NCBI GenBank assembly: GCA_905250025.1
Contig: CAJNOJ010000098.1
Coordinates: 155,107-219,106, forward strand
Length of the DNA: 64,000 nucleotides
Reading direction: 5' to 3'
Origin: Adineta ricciae
Lineage: Eukaryota; Rotifera; Eurotatoria; Adinetida; Adinetidae
Shown here: piece by piece, positions 43,754-54,710 of the stretch
Numbering within the stretch: the stretch's first letter is position 1
Layout: each line of letters begins with the position of its first letter
Program-made: the position numbers and the translations under genes
The notes under the pieces: generated by a model
What the model saw: the letters and a program-made list of their open reading frames with translations, nothing else
The model's database searches: none
What the model was told of the DNA's origin: nothing

Positions 43754-44433
43754 ATGAACAATCAGAACCTAAGAAAAGTTCTGTTGAAAGTCGGCGATCG
43801 TCTTAGTGATCAATCTCGCAAACGACTTCATTTTCTTCTTGGTGATAATGTTACTCGACCTATTCAAGATGACACGACAATCCACGGTACTGTTGATCTC
43901 TGGCAATCGTTATTTGATCAAGACAAAATCAACGAAAGTGATGTAACATTGTTGATCGATGCACTCAGAGATATTGGCTGTATGGATGCAGCTAAAAATC
44001 TGCAAAGTATGATGAACATATTGATGATGACATTGATTTTAGATGTTTTATTGTTGTGTTTAGAATATATGCAGTCAGTACGATCGACTGGAGTTGTGAA
44101 TGAGTCGACAGAAGCTCAGACAATACAAACGACTTCAAAGTTTGATACGTTGATCGATGATCAAGAAGACTTCGACAAAGTAACTGTAAATACACGTAAG
44201 TCAAGAGAGAGAGAGAGAGCGAACAATATGAATGGAAACTATTCGATGCGCTTATTTTCGAAGGTTTAAACTATCGGAGCATGATGGGAAACGACAATCA
44301 CCTGGATAGCAAATACATGGCACCGGGTGAATATATGAAGAGAAAACTTTGCTTTGGAGAAAGTGTTGGATCATCAAAGGAGAAGAAATATCAATTATTA
44401 TGTATTTCAATATCGATAGTTTTATTGGCAATT
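43407..44433 (+). repeat. Near-identical tract, copy B (partner 31290-32316)
   Basis: Direct repeat of the tract at 31290, same orientation, 12,117 bases downstream. The differences include single substitutions such as Phe to Leu in the DED (AFRD versus ALRD) and Cys to Tyr in the part spliced out of exon 2/3. The identity ends inside the membrane-span codons. Confidence 0.9.
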
Positions 44434-44770
44434 GTTATCGCCGAAAGCTTTTGGATTATCCGTCTCTACAAGAAATATGATGATAAAGACACGCAGAGCC
44501 TTTCACGGGAAAATACAGATCGGATTGCCCAATTAAACAGATCTTTACTGGAAAAAAAACAAGGAATTGAAAAATTAAACAACAGCTTGAAGCGATGTAA
44601 GACGACACACTGAAATCAATATACTTATGACTTTATATAACCTAAACGGAATGAATGATTTAGTTTTAGAATCAGGCGATAATGGTACAGTTTGTTGTGA
44701 AGCATATTGTGGTCATAATGATAAGCCTAACGGACATTGTTCTTGTTCGACTTATAAAAGGGGCGGTTAG
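43754..44770 (+). CDS. Death-effector-like domain membrane protein B
   Basis: Four exons (43754-44006, 44064-44195, 44264-44596, 44664-44770) encode 274 residues. The DED and linker are almost identical to gene A. The second half of the membrane span and everything after it differ: VIAESFWIIRLYKKYDD against ITIESIWIFWLYIKYDD. The Cys-rich tail is TVCCEAYC..NGHCSC, then STYKRGG. It aligns with the repeats of gene C (C-x-CE-x2-C) but lacks the extra loop cysteine. The last exon uses the acceptor at 44662-44663; the AG six bases further on would create an immediate stop. Topology and proposed role are as for gene A. It could alternatively be an inactive decoy. Confidence 0.68.
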
Positions 44771-45363
44771 CACGGCAAATGAAAAACTCTATGTTCAACG
44801 TTATGCTACAGTTTCATTTTAATTTCAGAAAACAGAATTCGCTCGTGAGAAGTGTTTCATTGTGAATATACTTCTATTCAGTACAAATACCAAATGACAT
44901 TCGGCACAAATTTAATTGTTTTTTGTTTTTTTTTAAATATTTTCCTAAACTACGTATAGCATTTGATAAATTCTTGATATTCTCATAGTCGGCACGAAAT
45001 GAGATCATCTTCGTACAGCTGATCAATTTTTCAGTATATTTCCTAACACATACGATCGATCAGGTAAAATTGAAATAGAAAAAACTTTCTTTACGTCGTC
45101 AATTTCAGTGTCAGTATACTGATAGACGACTAAATAGCTGAAAACAAACTGATTTCAGGTTTCTTCTCTTAACACGACAGCAGTGGATAGTTACTTTCAC
45201 CTTTCAAACTGTTTCAAATACAATCACCAAAAATTTACATGAACTACACTCGGAAAAATCAGTTCGTGATAGGTCGATGTCGAATACGTTCCTCTTTTAC
45301 AAGTAAGTGTTTATTTCCAAGAACGTTTCTCGCTATAAAGCATTCGTACAAAAAAATTGATTG
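44771..45363. other. Convergent 3' region, no gene seen
   Basis: 3' flank of gene B and of the NT5DC1-like gene. No ORF or repeat is recognised. Confidence 0.45.
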
Positions 45364-46692
45364 TTAATGAAGAAGAACGAAATGTTTCGTTTCATCATTT
45401 GATTGAAATTCGTGACTTAAATCGAACTCATTCGCTAAGACACTCAAGCAACTCAAACTTAAATGTGCGTGCTTGGTGATATAAGTGTACCAGTAAGAAG
45501 ATAAAGCAGGTAAAACTGCATCCGGTTTTGTTTGTGTTTCGTTTGAATCTTCAATACTGAAATCCATCGATTCCATAGGTGAAGTGAAAAAACTTGCGAA
45601 ATATTTCGATCGATTTCCTTTCATGTACAAATCATTTTTCACTGCTAATCGATGAGCTTTCGTATGAATAACTGTAGGTGGAACGTCAAATTCTAATTCT
45701 TCAACTACAACTCCAGCGAACCAATTCGTGTGAGATTTCAATGCTTTAATATCCGATTTGATATGATCACCGAAATAAATCACAGTCGCTTCTTTTTCAC
45801 TGATCCGATTCATGATGATCTGTAAATCTTCACTATTACCCATTGTGTAAATATAATTCTGACGAAAATTTTCGACGATTTCGTCGTTGGTCATCGGAAC
45901 AAATGTGTTTTCATTGATCATTCGATGAAAGATTCGTTTCGGTGATTGAGAAAAAAACGATGGTTTTTTGCAATCAACGATAATCATGTCGAATAGACTT
46001 TGCCAATCTTGACCAAATGCATAACTTGATAGTAAGTTTGTATAATCAAATCGCGAATTCGTAGCTAAGAATAATTTTTTCTTGTTTTCACGGAGTCTTT
46101 CCAACCATTGTCGAACGTCTGAACGTTGATAGATAAACTTTTCCGGATTTGCTCGTATTGCTGCAAAATAATTTCCACGATTGAAATCATTGAATAAATA
46201 CTCGAAACCATCGGCAATATCTTTCAAAAAGAAACTATATTTATTCTCCAAATCACTCGCCTTTTCCCGATCAACCAAATCCACAAGATTTGCAATTAAA
46301 TACGATGTACTATGTTCAAAGTATGTGTAAATGCATAGGAATCGTTTCGTTGTGTCTTCTTCAATCTCTTCTAGTGCATGTGGATAGATTTCTTGGATCT
46401 CCTTCGATGATAAACGTTTATACACGCCATGTAATGCTGTGTGAACTAATCCTTGAGAGTTCAATTGAATCAAATTTCCATATAAACTGTCGTAGATTAA
46501 AGCTTTAACAGCGAAGTGATCATCGTATGGAATTTGAAGTAGAGAGTGGTTGTACTGATGAAAATCGACTAAATACTGACGAATTGATTCATAAATTAAC
46601 GTGTGAAGTGGAAATAAACGGTAACGGATGAGAGTATGATCGAGATCAAATCCGATCCAGTCACATGATGATAACGAGAATGTTGAAGGCAT
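45364..46692 (-). CDS. NT5DC1: 5'-nucleotidase domain-containing protein (NT5DC1-like)
   Basis: An intronless minus-strand protein of 442 residues. Motif I of the HAD superfamily is WIGFDLDHTLIRY near the N-terminus, with the nucleophile and acid/base Asp pair (DLDHT). Motif II is KLFLATNSRFDY (Thr/Asn-Ser), and motif III/IV is VIYFGDHIKSDI with conserved Asp residues. The whole layout, with a large helical cap between motifs I and II, matches the 5_nucleotid family, which includes IMP/GMP-specific NT5C2 and NT5DC1-4. The length and C-terminal WYTYITKHAHLSLSCL resemble NT5DC1, whose substrate is undefined. All catalytic residues are present, so it is probably an active Mg-dependent phosphatase. 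No targeting signal is seen. Confidence 0.85.
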   Translation of the reverse strand: MPSTFSLSSCDWIGFDLDHTLIRYRLFPLHTLIYESIRQYLVDFHQYNHSLLQIPYDDHFAVKALIYDSLYGNLIQLNSQGLVHTALHGVYKRLSSKEIQEIYPHALEEIEEDTTKRFLCIYTYFEHSTSYLIANLVDLVDREKASDLENKYSFFLKDIADGFEYLFNDFNRGNYFAAIRANPEKFIYQRSDVRQWLERLRENKKKLFLATNSRFDYTNLLSSYAFGQDWQSLFDMIIVDCKKPSFFSQSPKRIFHRMINENTFVPMTNDEIVENFRQNYIYTMGNSEDLQIIMNRISEKEATVIYFGDHIKSDIKALKSHTNWFAGVVVEELEFDVPPTVIHTKAHRLAVKNDLYMKGNRSKYFASFFTSPMESMDFSIEDSNETQTKPDAVLPALSSYWYTYITKHAHLSLSCLSVLANEFDLSHEFQSNDETKHFVLLH

Positions 46693-47883
46693 TCGTGAAA
46701 GAATGTCGTTTGGATGAAATATAAGAGAATTATAACATTCATCGAAAAAATTTGTGAGAAGTCCAATTGATAACGTTTTCGATAAGAGATTGTTGAATAG
46801 ATGTCACACGAGACTTGACATTTTTCACACAGCTTCTATTCGTTGACGCATTGAAATATTTCAAAGCTAGTTCAGTAAACTATTCAATTACTTTTGCTTC
46901 AAGAAATATAGGAGAACTGTTTTCTTGACGAATAACTTTTGCGAGAATAATTTACCAGCGGAGGTTAGTCTATTTCTTCAAGATCAATGTCAAGTACAAC
47001 ACTAAATTTTCTTGTTGGTTTAGGTTAGCTTTGGTGTGCATTCGAGATTAACAAAACCAGAATGGAGATGTGCTCACCCATGCGAAGTAAACGTTAGAGA
47101 AATCAAGGATCTCTAGTTATTCTTCTTCGACGTTTTACTGGATGATGTACTCGACTTTTGTTCTTCTGAAAAACTTAATCCATTGATAGACGTTAAGTTT
47201 AGCTATTAATATGTCTGGCTCATCAAGTCACGCATAGTTTACTGGAAAAAAACTCATCCGTCTTCAGATTTTAAGCGTTATCATACAAACTCGGCGATTA
47301 CTAGTGAGGATATTTTAGTCACTGTTCGACAGTTTAGTTCATGATAAACTTAATCGAGACAATACCTTTATTAATCATGGAAGAACCTTAATTCCCTTTG
47401 GATATCTGAGTATTATAATTTACTCTTAGCCATTACAGACAATCATCCGAAAGTTAGAAAATCTTCTGCACAATACATTATTACTTTTACGTATATCTTA
47501 AAATTATTTCCGGTGTAGTTCCACAATGACATATCATGAGAGTTTATGGGCATACGACAGCTATTATTAGTTTCGAACAAAAAATTCTTTGGTTCTTTAC
47601 ATGAATGATGGATGACAAGAACACTCGTTTCTCTCAAGTGATTCTCGGCACCTGTGCTTACAAAATGCAGTCCAATGTGTTAGAAGAGAGTTTCAGTCCA
47701 AGAGGAAAACTTGAGATAAACTTTCTCCGTCAGTTGAATATCATCGTCAAAGTTAAAGAATGATGCTGTCTTTTCTTTTATGTCTGCAAGAAACTATGAA
47801 AATCATAAATATTGTCGTCGGAAAGAAAAGCGAGTAATTATAGAAGATTATCTTCACTAACGTTTTTCATTTAAGTCGTCGTC
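46693..47883. other. 1.2 kb intergenic region, no gene seen
   Basis: This lies between the divergent NT5DC1-like and receptor genes. Short ORFs only (47443-47637 minus). No repeats or RNA genes recognised. Confidence 0.45.
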
Positions 47884-48944
47884 ATGCCATTAACGGTTAA
47901 TGAAATATTCAGCATTTCACAGAAGTATTCTGCAATTTCCACTGTCATTATATTTGTTTTGGCAATTATTGGCAATACAATCAATATTCTCGTGTTCACT
48001 TCTTTCAAAGCTTTTCGAAACAATCAGTGTGCACTCTATCTCATTGTCGAAGCACTAGCCAATCTCTTTCAATTAACCATATACTTTTTTATTTATCTAT
48101 TTGTTCTTACGCATGGCCAAGATTCTGGTGCATCATCTATAATCTGGTGTAAACTACGCGCCTCGTTTATCGTTATCTGCACACTTGTTGCTTTCTCTTC
48201 AATCTGTTTCTGTACCATTGATCAATATCTCTCTACCAGCCATCGCTACTTTTTCAGACAACTTTCCACAATCAAACTCGCCTATATACTCCTTACCGCT
48301 GCATTCGTATTCGCACTACTTCAGTCAATACCTTTCGCCGTTTTCTCCGAAATCCAAGGTAGCTTTTGCACTGTATTCAATCCATTCATGACAGCCTATA
48401 TCTCATCCTTCTATTATCCTATACTATCTGGTCTTCTTCCTGTGATGATTACATCGATATTCAGTCTGTTGGCATATCGAAATGTTCGACAAATCGTTCG
48501 TCGACAAGTACCAATAGTCCGTCGTCGTCTTGATCAACAACTGACAGCTATGGTACTTGTTCGGGTGATCGCACTTGTGATTTTATCTGTGCCGTATATT
48601 AGTCAGAGAATGGTTGTGTTTATTACAAAGGTGAATCCAACAAATCTCATTCTTTATGCCATCATCTCATTAGTGGGCTCATTTACATCTTCATTTTTTT
48701 ATTTAAATTGTGCCGTGAGTTAGAGAGAAAAGATTTTAACTGGAATAGCTGATTTTATATGATATTTCTTTAGATATCTTTCTATTTATTCGTGACGGTT
48801 TCGCGTCGATTTCGCCGACAAGTAAAATATGTTATGTTGAAGAAATTTTGCCGGCAATGGAGAAGATGGTGTTGTCGTGGTGATAATCAAGTAAATCCGA
48901 TGAGAAATACACGATCTACGGAATTAAGTGGAGATATTGAATGA
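47884..48944 (+). CDS. Rhodopsin-like GPCR (family 1 of this cluster)
   Basis: Two exons (47884-48714 and 48774-48944) encode 333 residues. Span 1 includes IIGNTINILVFTSFKAFRN with the conserved GN. Span 3 is IWCKLRASFIVICTLVAFS followed by CFCTIDQYLSTS, where DQY replaces DRY. A Cys before span 3 (WCKL) and one in loop 2 (GSFCTVF) would form the usual disulfide. The basic third intracellular loop (RNVRQIVRRQVPIVRRRLDQ) precedes span 6. Span 7 is completed by exon 2 (LNCA, then ISFYLFVTVSRRFRRQ), and the tail has Cys pairs that may be palmitoylated (WRRWCCRG). It shares the intron position, a 171-base last exon and the loop-3 motif with the receptor at 53659. Ligand unknown. Confidence 0.85.
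47964..48559 (+). repeat. Receptor tract, intact copy (partner 50012-50564)
   Basis: This 596-base coding tract is almost identical to 553 bases of the downstream pseudogene. The 43-base difference is fully explained by the pseudogene's two deletions (20 + 23 bases). Confidence 0.9.
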
Positions 48945-49919
48945 TTATATTCGATGACAGTTAATTAATGTTCTGTGGGAATATTCAAAGCCATTTAGTA
49001 TTATATGAACGCAAGAGGAAATCACATTTCGTTCGACTTTACAAAGACTAATTATTGGAAAAGCTGTTTCTAGACTTAACGAGTTACTTGTGATCACCAA
49101 AGTTATTTTTAGAAGCAATGCATTCTACATATTCACTTGATAACCTTGTAAAGAACGACAGCGTTTTAACGGGAGTATAAATGATGTTTGCTAATGAGTA
49201 AAGATCTCGGAGAAACATCCACAAGAAAGTACTTATTTACAACTAGGATGACGAAATGTACACTATGGAACGATTCCGTTGTACTGAATCGATAATAGCT
49301 TATCTGGTACATATCCTTTCTCTCAAAAACTGAACGAGGATGTAAAAACACAACTGAATTTTAATATTTGAAATATGAAGAGCAATTCTTGTGTGTATGA
49401 TGAAAAGATTCGCTCAAGAAATGTTTTTATCAAGTTCTCAACTGCTTATTAATTGAGGTTCTCTTGTTTGATAACCAAGTTATACGGAAAGATAAAAAGA
49501 ATGTGCGCCATTTGATTGATCTTCGTACACTGATGCTTTGCAAAGAACCAAAAGGCTTTCAGTATATTAAGTCACATCAATATGAATTAATTACTAATAG
49601 TATTCTATCAATTCTATCAGGCACACAACAATAATGTAACACTGTTTTTCGATGTTGAGATGCTTTTCGAATAGTTCAACTCGAAGATGTACTACGAAAA
49701 ATCAATGAATGAACATTACCACTGAAACACATTAATAAAAACAGTTTTTTGGAATTATTGCGGCAGTTAATTATCATGCACAAATAGACTTACACTCTCA
49801 ATTTCAGACAACTGTCATTTCGATCAATGTTACGCGATGAAACAAGAGAGAGAGACTAATGTCTACGCTGAAAATGCACATGAAGACGAGCTCAGCTGAA
49901 GAAAACATTATTATCTGTT
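48945..49919. other. Intergenic, no gene seen
   Basis: The 3' flank of the receptor and upstream sequence of its pseudogene copy. An ORF at 49166-49351 (minus) is unsupported. The flanks of the two copies are not visibly alike. Confidence 0.45.
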
Positions 49920-50991
49920 ATGATGACTATGAACACGGCAACAGCTTTAAATATTCTTCAGCTGACACAAAAATACAGCTTGTATTTTACCACTGGTATA
50001 CTCGTTTTAGGAATTATTAGCAATACAATCAATATTCTCGTGTTCACTTCTTTCAAAGCTTTTCGAAACAATCAGTGTGCACTCTATCTCATTGTCGAAG
50101 CACTAGCCAATCTCTTTCAACTAACCATATACTTTTTTATTTATCTATTTGTTCTTACGCATGGCCAAGATTCTGGTGCATCATCTATAATCTGGTGTAA
50201 ACTACGAGCCTCGTTTATCGTTATCTGCACACTTGTTGCTTTCTCTTCAATCTGTTTCTGTACCATTGATCAATATCTCTCTACCAGCCATCGCTACTTT
50301 TTCAGACAACTTTCCACCATCAAGCTCGCCTATATACTCCTTACTACTTCAGTCAATACCTTTCGCCGTTTTCTCCGAAATCCAAGGTAGCTTTTGCACT
50401 GTATTCAATCCATTCATGACAGCCTATATCTCATCCTTCTATTATCCTATACTATCTGGTCTTCTTCCTGTGATGATCACATCGAAATGTTCGACAAATC
50501 GTTCGTGGACAAGTACCAATAGTCCGTCGTCGTCTTGATCAACAACTGGCAGCAATGGTACTTGCCTGAACCATCATATTCACCATTTTCAGTACACCCC
50601 ATACGATTCATTCAATCTATACATTCAATAGCAAGATCACTGTAACCGATTTGCTCCAATGTGCGATTAATAATGCGATATCAGCCATTTTGTTTATCAT
50701 CTTCGAGCTAAACTTTGTGGTAGAGTATACGAAGTACTTTTTTGGAGCATTAGTATAATCTGAAGTTTTTCGAGGCATTGTTCTATTTGTTTTCAATAGT
50801 CTCAACTCGATTTGGGCGACAAGTCAAGTCCGTTTTTGACGAAAACATTCTGCTGTCGATGGAGACGTAATAGGCACACTCATAATAACAACCGAATTCA
50901 ACCAACAAGAGAATATCGCATCATCAAATCACCTTTTCGTAATGATTTGCATTATATGCGTTCGTATCACACGAGTAACTTGACGATATGA
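49920..50991 (+). pseudogene. GPCR pseudogene, paralogue of the 47884 receptor
   Basis: The reading frame begins at 49920 with a distinct N-terminus (MMTMNTATALNILQLTQKYS) and enters a block nearly identical to the 47884 receptor at about 50012. Two deletions relative to that receptor break it. One of 20 bases lies after CTCCTTAC near 50344 (span 4) and shifts the frame to a stop at 50390. One of 23 bases lies near 50485 and removes the end of span 5. After 50564 the sequence is again different but still receptor-like: a span-7-like stretch (NNAISAILFIIFELNF) and a tail (FGRQVKSVF) that needs a further frame change. This is a mosaic of an older diverged receptor with a recently copied centre. 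Confidence 0.85.
50012..50564 (+). repeat. Receptor tract, copy inside the pseudogene
   Basis: Direct repeat of 47964-48559 with a few substitutions and two deletions. The 23-base deletion lies between two ATCGA direct repeats of the intact copy, as expected for slippage or microhomology-mediated repair. Confidence 0.9.
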
Positions 50992-51268
50992 CTAATGTAT
51001 CTATCAGCACGGCCGTTCGTTATCAATGACTAATTTTCCCTCTTGACACAACGATTAGAAATTTCCTGATTACTCATGAAATTTTATTTGAAAATACCCA
51101 TAGCAATGTATGTATTTGACGATTGAAAGAATAATAATAAAAAAGTATAACTTTCGTTACTATTCCAATAGGAAAAAAACCATACATAACGTCGTATCTG
51201 ACGTAGATGCATACACACATTGTATCGAATTGTAACAAATTATAAGAAAGCGAAAAGGCAGAAATAAC

Positions 51269-52713
51269 TTATTCGATCATTTGTTCATAACGTGTTAACT
51301 GAGCGAGAAAATTCAGATTTGGATTGATGATTCTTCTCTTCTCCTTAACAAACAAATAAGCTTGATTAAATGTCTTCGAATGATATCTCATCAAATAACC
51401 AATAACAAATGATGGACTACGACTAATCCCACCTTGACAATGAACAAGAACATTCTCGTTCGATGCTAATTTCTTCTGAATATATTCAAACGTTTTGTCA
51501 AAATGTTGAAGAAGATTCTCTTGAGTTGAATCTTGACAATTCAATTGTAAATAATCCAATGAATGATCGTCTTGGTAATGACATGGAATAGTTGTTGAGA
51601 TGTTAATTATTGCTTTGATCGCATTGTATTTTAACAAATTTCGATCTTCAGCGTCGCGAGCATTGCCCAGATAAAGACCTGGTAAGATTTGTGACATCTC
51701 ATATGTATCAAGATCAATCGAAGGTGATGGTGATATATGATCTGTTGTAAGTGAGTCTGCTGAACTTACATAACAGCATGTTGGATAATGTTGATAGAAT
51801 TCGTCAAAAGAGGATTGGAGAACGTAGACGATTTTGTTTGAATCGTATTGTTGGATTTGGTCGAAAATACATTGAATGGTTGAAGATAGTTTTGGTTGAG
51901 TGATGGAATTTGAACATGAAGAAGTGATTGAATCATCGTAAAGAATGACGATTTCCGATTGATCTAATCGATGTAGTTGATGTTGATCAATGAAGTTCTT
52001 TAAACCACGAGTCGTTAGACGCTTTCGAGATAATTTATCGTTAACATTTAATAGAAAAGATTCTTTGATACGTCGTTCGTTATGTCGTAATGGGGAGCCG
52101 CAGTCAATAATTAGCAGTTTTCCGTTGGAAGTGTTCATTATCGTTGCTACGTAGATAGCGAATTGTGCACATGTAATGAAAATCGACGAAGTATTCTTCC
52201 CTTCTTGTTCGCCTTCATTACATTTATCGGCAACAGATGTTTGTTGACAGACAAGCATATTTTCGTTTTTAGTAGTAGTCGATGATCTATCGGTAACAGT
52301 ATTTATACGATGTTTTTGGTCACAAGACAATTGTCGACAAGGTTTGACGTTCTCGAAAGGCGAAGTCAGAATAGGAGAGTGCATGTGACATTGATGATTA
52401 TTTCTATATATATTATTGCCGCATGAGTCATTGTCCAGCGATTCTATTGGTGGAAGAGAACAGAGAACATACGTGAATAGAAAGAAAAATAGTAGATTGA
52501 TTCACAATATTACATACCTATTTTGCTTCGTTTTGTTAAGCAAATATCGTCATTAGGGAATTTCATCATCCCGTCCGAACTTTCATTCTGTTCGCTTAAA
52601 AGTCGTTTACGAGATGATGACATTGCGTCATAGGTAACAGCACGGAAAAGTTTGCGAGGATGATAATTTTCAGTTGGAATATCAGCTGACAATTGTCGTA
52701 TTACACAAGTCAT
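51269..52713 (-). CDS. Dual-specificity phosphatase with rhodanese-like N-terminus (MKP-like)
   Basis: Two minus-strand exons (52518-52713 and 51269-52443) encode 456 residues. The C-terminal 150 residues are a DUSP catalytic domain: QILPGLYLGNARDAEDRNLL, IINISTTIPCH, LNCQDSTQENLLQHF (with the general-acid Asp) and VLVHCQGGISRSPSFVIGYLM, which holds the HCx5R active site. Upstream, residues around 150-260 (KLLIIDCGSPLRHNERRIKE) resemble the rhodanese/CH2 domain that docks MAP kinases in MKPs. The N-terminal 65 residues are basic and Ser-rich (SSSRKRLLSE), with a possible nuclear signal (LTKRSKIE). The combination suggests a MAP-kinase phosphatase of DUSP8/16 or DUSP1/4 style. The docking arginine cluster is not clearly visible. 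Confidence 0.85.
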
Positions 52714-53658
52714 CTTCTTAAGAAATCTGAAAGGAAAAACAAAGGAATGGTTCGGTATTTATACAATAGAAAATGACGTGACCACACCCACGCACTACAT
52801 TACGTCAGGCATCATTCATGTTTCTTCAGAACGACGAAATAAAGAGGCGAATTATAGAATGAAAAATTCCAAACTAGCTAGAAGAAAAATAGACTTTGTT
52901 GTACTTTTCATCTATTTAATCGCAAAGTGCTGAAGTTGTGATAATGACGAAATTTCTATTCGATCTTTCGAAAGATAACAAGAAAATCAAAGGTATGGCG
53001 AACGTAGATAGGTCATGATTTTCTTGCGATTTTACATCATTTTCATGATTTAACTAACCTGTCACATTACCTGTGGCAAATCATGATTTTTATCAGCATT
53101 TTTACGATTATGGCTAATGCACTTCCTTGGCGTCACTCAGGTTAAATAACGATATAGAATATGAAGAGAATATCTCGGTTTATACGTTGTTTTAATAGAA
53201 TGTTGGAATGATGACTCACACGACAAATGATAGGGTACATTTTTGTTAAAGTGCAAGATTACTGACGTCAGTATCGGAAAGAAAGAAGTGTAGGTATTAA
53301 AACATGACGTAGATGATTAAAGAACGATATACGATGAGATACTTGGAAAGTAAAATACATTATTATTTACATAGAGAATTGAAATCCGATAGCTAAATTC
53401 ACGCCTTTTAACTGCAGAGGTCATTGCACCATAGTGAAGCAATACTTACACATCATTAGAAAAATTTTCAGAGATAAGTTATTGACACATAGTTACAGAA
53501 GCATTATTTTTTGTGATACAAGAAAACAACATTTATATTTCATCACGAGGAAGTATGATGAAGACACTATACGAATACGACTTGATTGCCATCTATTTTT
53601 TTGTTTTGTCATTTTATATGGCTTGAATTTGTTATGTTATGTTATAGTTGGAGAAAAA
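52714..53658. other. Intergenic, no gene seen
   Basis: DUSP promoter side and 3' flank of the receptor at 53659. The forward ORF at 53434-53688 lacks an ATG and overlaps the receptor's last exon on the other strand. Confidence 0.45.
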
Positions 53659-54710
53659 TCACTCATTGTCAGTGACATTTTCAGCTGATATTTCTCTTAA
53701 CGGATGAATTTCATTGTGTAGTTTGCGTTTGTATAGTTGTTTACATCGACGCCAGAGTCTCTTCACAAATAGATTTTTCACTTGCCGACGAAAACGTGCC
53801 GAGACAAGAAGAAAAACATAGAAAGTCATCTACAATGATTTGAAAACATAGATATAAACACAAAGGAGAAGACAAAATGACCTACCGCATGATTAAGAAG
53901 AAGTATGGAATAAATGACTGTGCCGACAGCGAACAAAGTCATCATCTGTACATAGTTTGTTCGATCCAGAGGAGTTGCAGACCAATATATGTAGAAACTA
54001 ATATAAGGCAAATATGAAATGATGAAAAGAATAACACGCACAAAAGCCAATGCTGTCATTTGGTAATCTAATCGACGACGAACTAATGGAACTTGTCGCC
54101 GAACAATATGTCGAACATTTCGATAAGCTAAAAGAGCAAACAAAGACGAGACTGACATCGGTAAAGATGCTAATATAACAGGATAATAGAAATACAGTTG
54201 ATAACTAGCATAAACTGCATTTACTGAATAGCAAGTAACTCCCAAAAATGAATGAGTAAAAATACCGGCTGGAATGCTGTGAAGAATCCATAAGCAGCAA
54301 GCAACACCTGCATAGATTTGTGACGTTTTTTGTGAACTACGCCGACGAAGGTAAGGTATAGGACTTGTGGAAAAAAATTGATCGATAGCAGCAAAACATA
54401 TCAAAACGAGTGAGAAAGGTAAAAAGATTTGACCTAACATCGTTCGGAGTCTACACCAGATCGAATAAGTGTCGGTAATCGGTACTAGTTGTGATAAAAG
54501 ATTCAAAACAATAATGTTAGTATTCACAATTGATTCAATGGTGAAATAAAATGAAAAAAGATTTCCTCGAAATGGTTTCGAACTGGTAAACATGACAATG
54601 TTCAGTACATTTCCAATGATTCCAATAGTTAACATAACGATACTACTGTAGAGATTATAATTCTTAATAAACACTAAAATATTGCGGATAGCAGTGATTG
54701 TAGAAGACAT
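53659..54710 (-). CDS. Rhodopsin-like GPCR (family 2 member of this cluster)
   Basis: Two minus-strand exons (53886-54710 and 53659-53829) encode 331 residues. Span 1 has GIIGNVLNIVMFTSSKPFRGN. Span 3 is IWCRLRTMLGQIFLPFSLVLICFAA, followed by IDQFFSTSP, where DQF replaces DRY. Loop 3 is RNVRHIVRRQVPLVRRRLDYQ, nearly the same as in the 47884 receptor. The second exon, 171 bases long, completes span 7 and begins MTFYVFLLVSARFRRQVKNL. The shared intron position and motifs show common descent with 47884, in opposite orientation. The tail carries a possible PKA-type patch and ends in acidic residues (NVTDNE). Ligand unknown. Confidence 0.87.
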
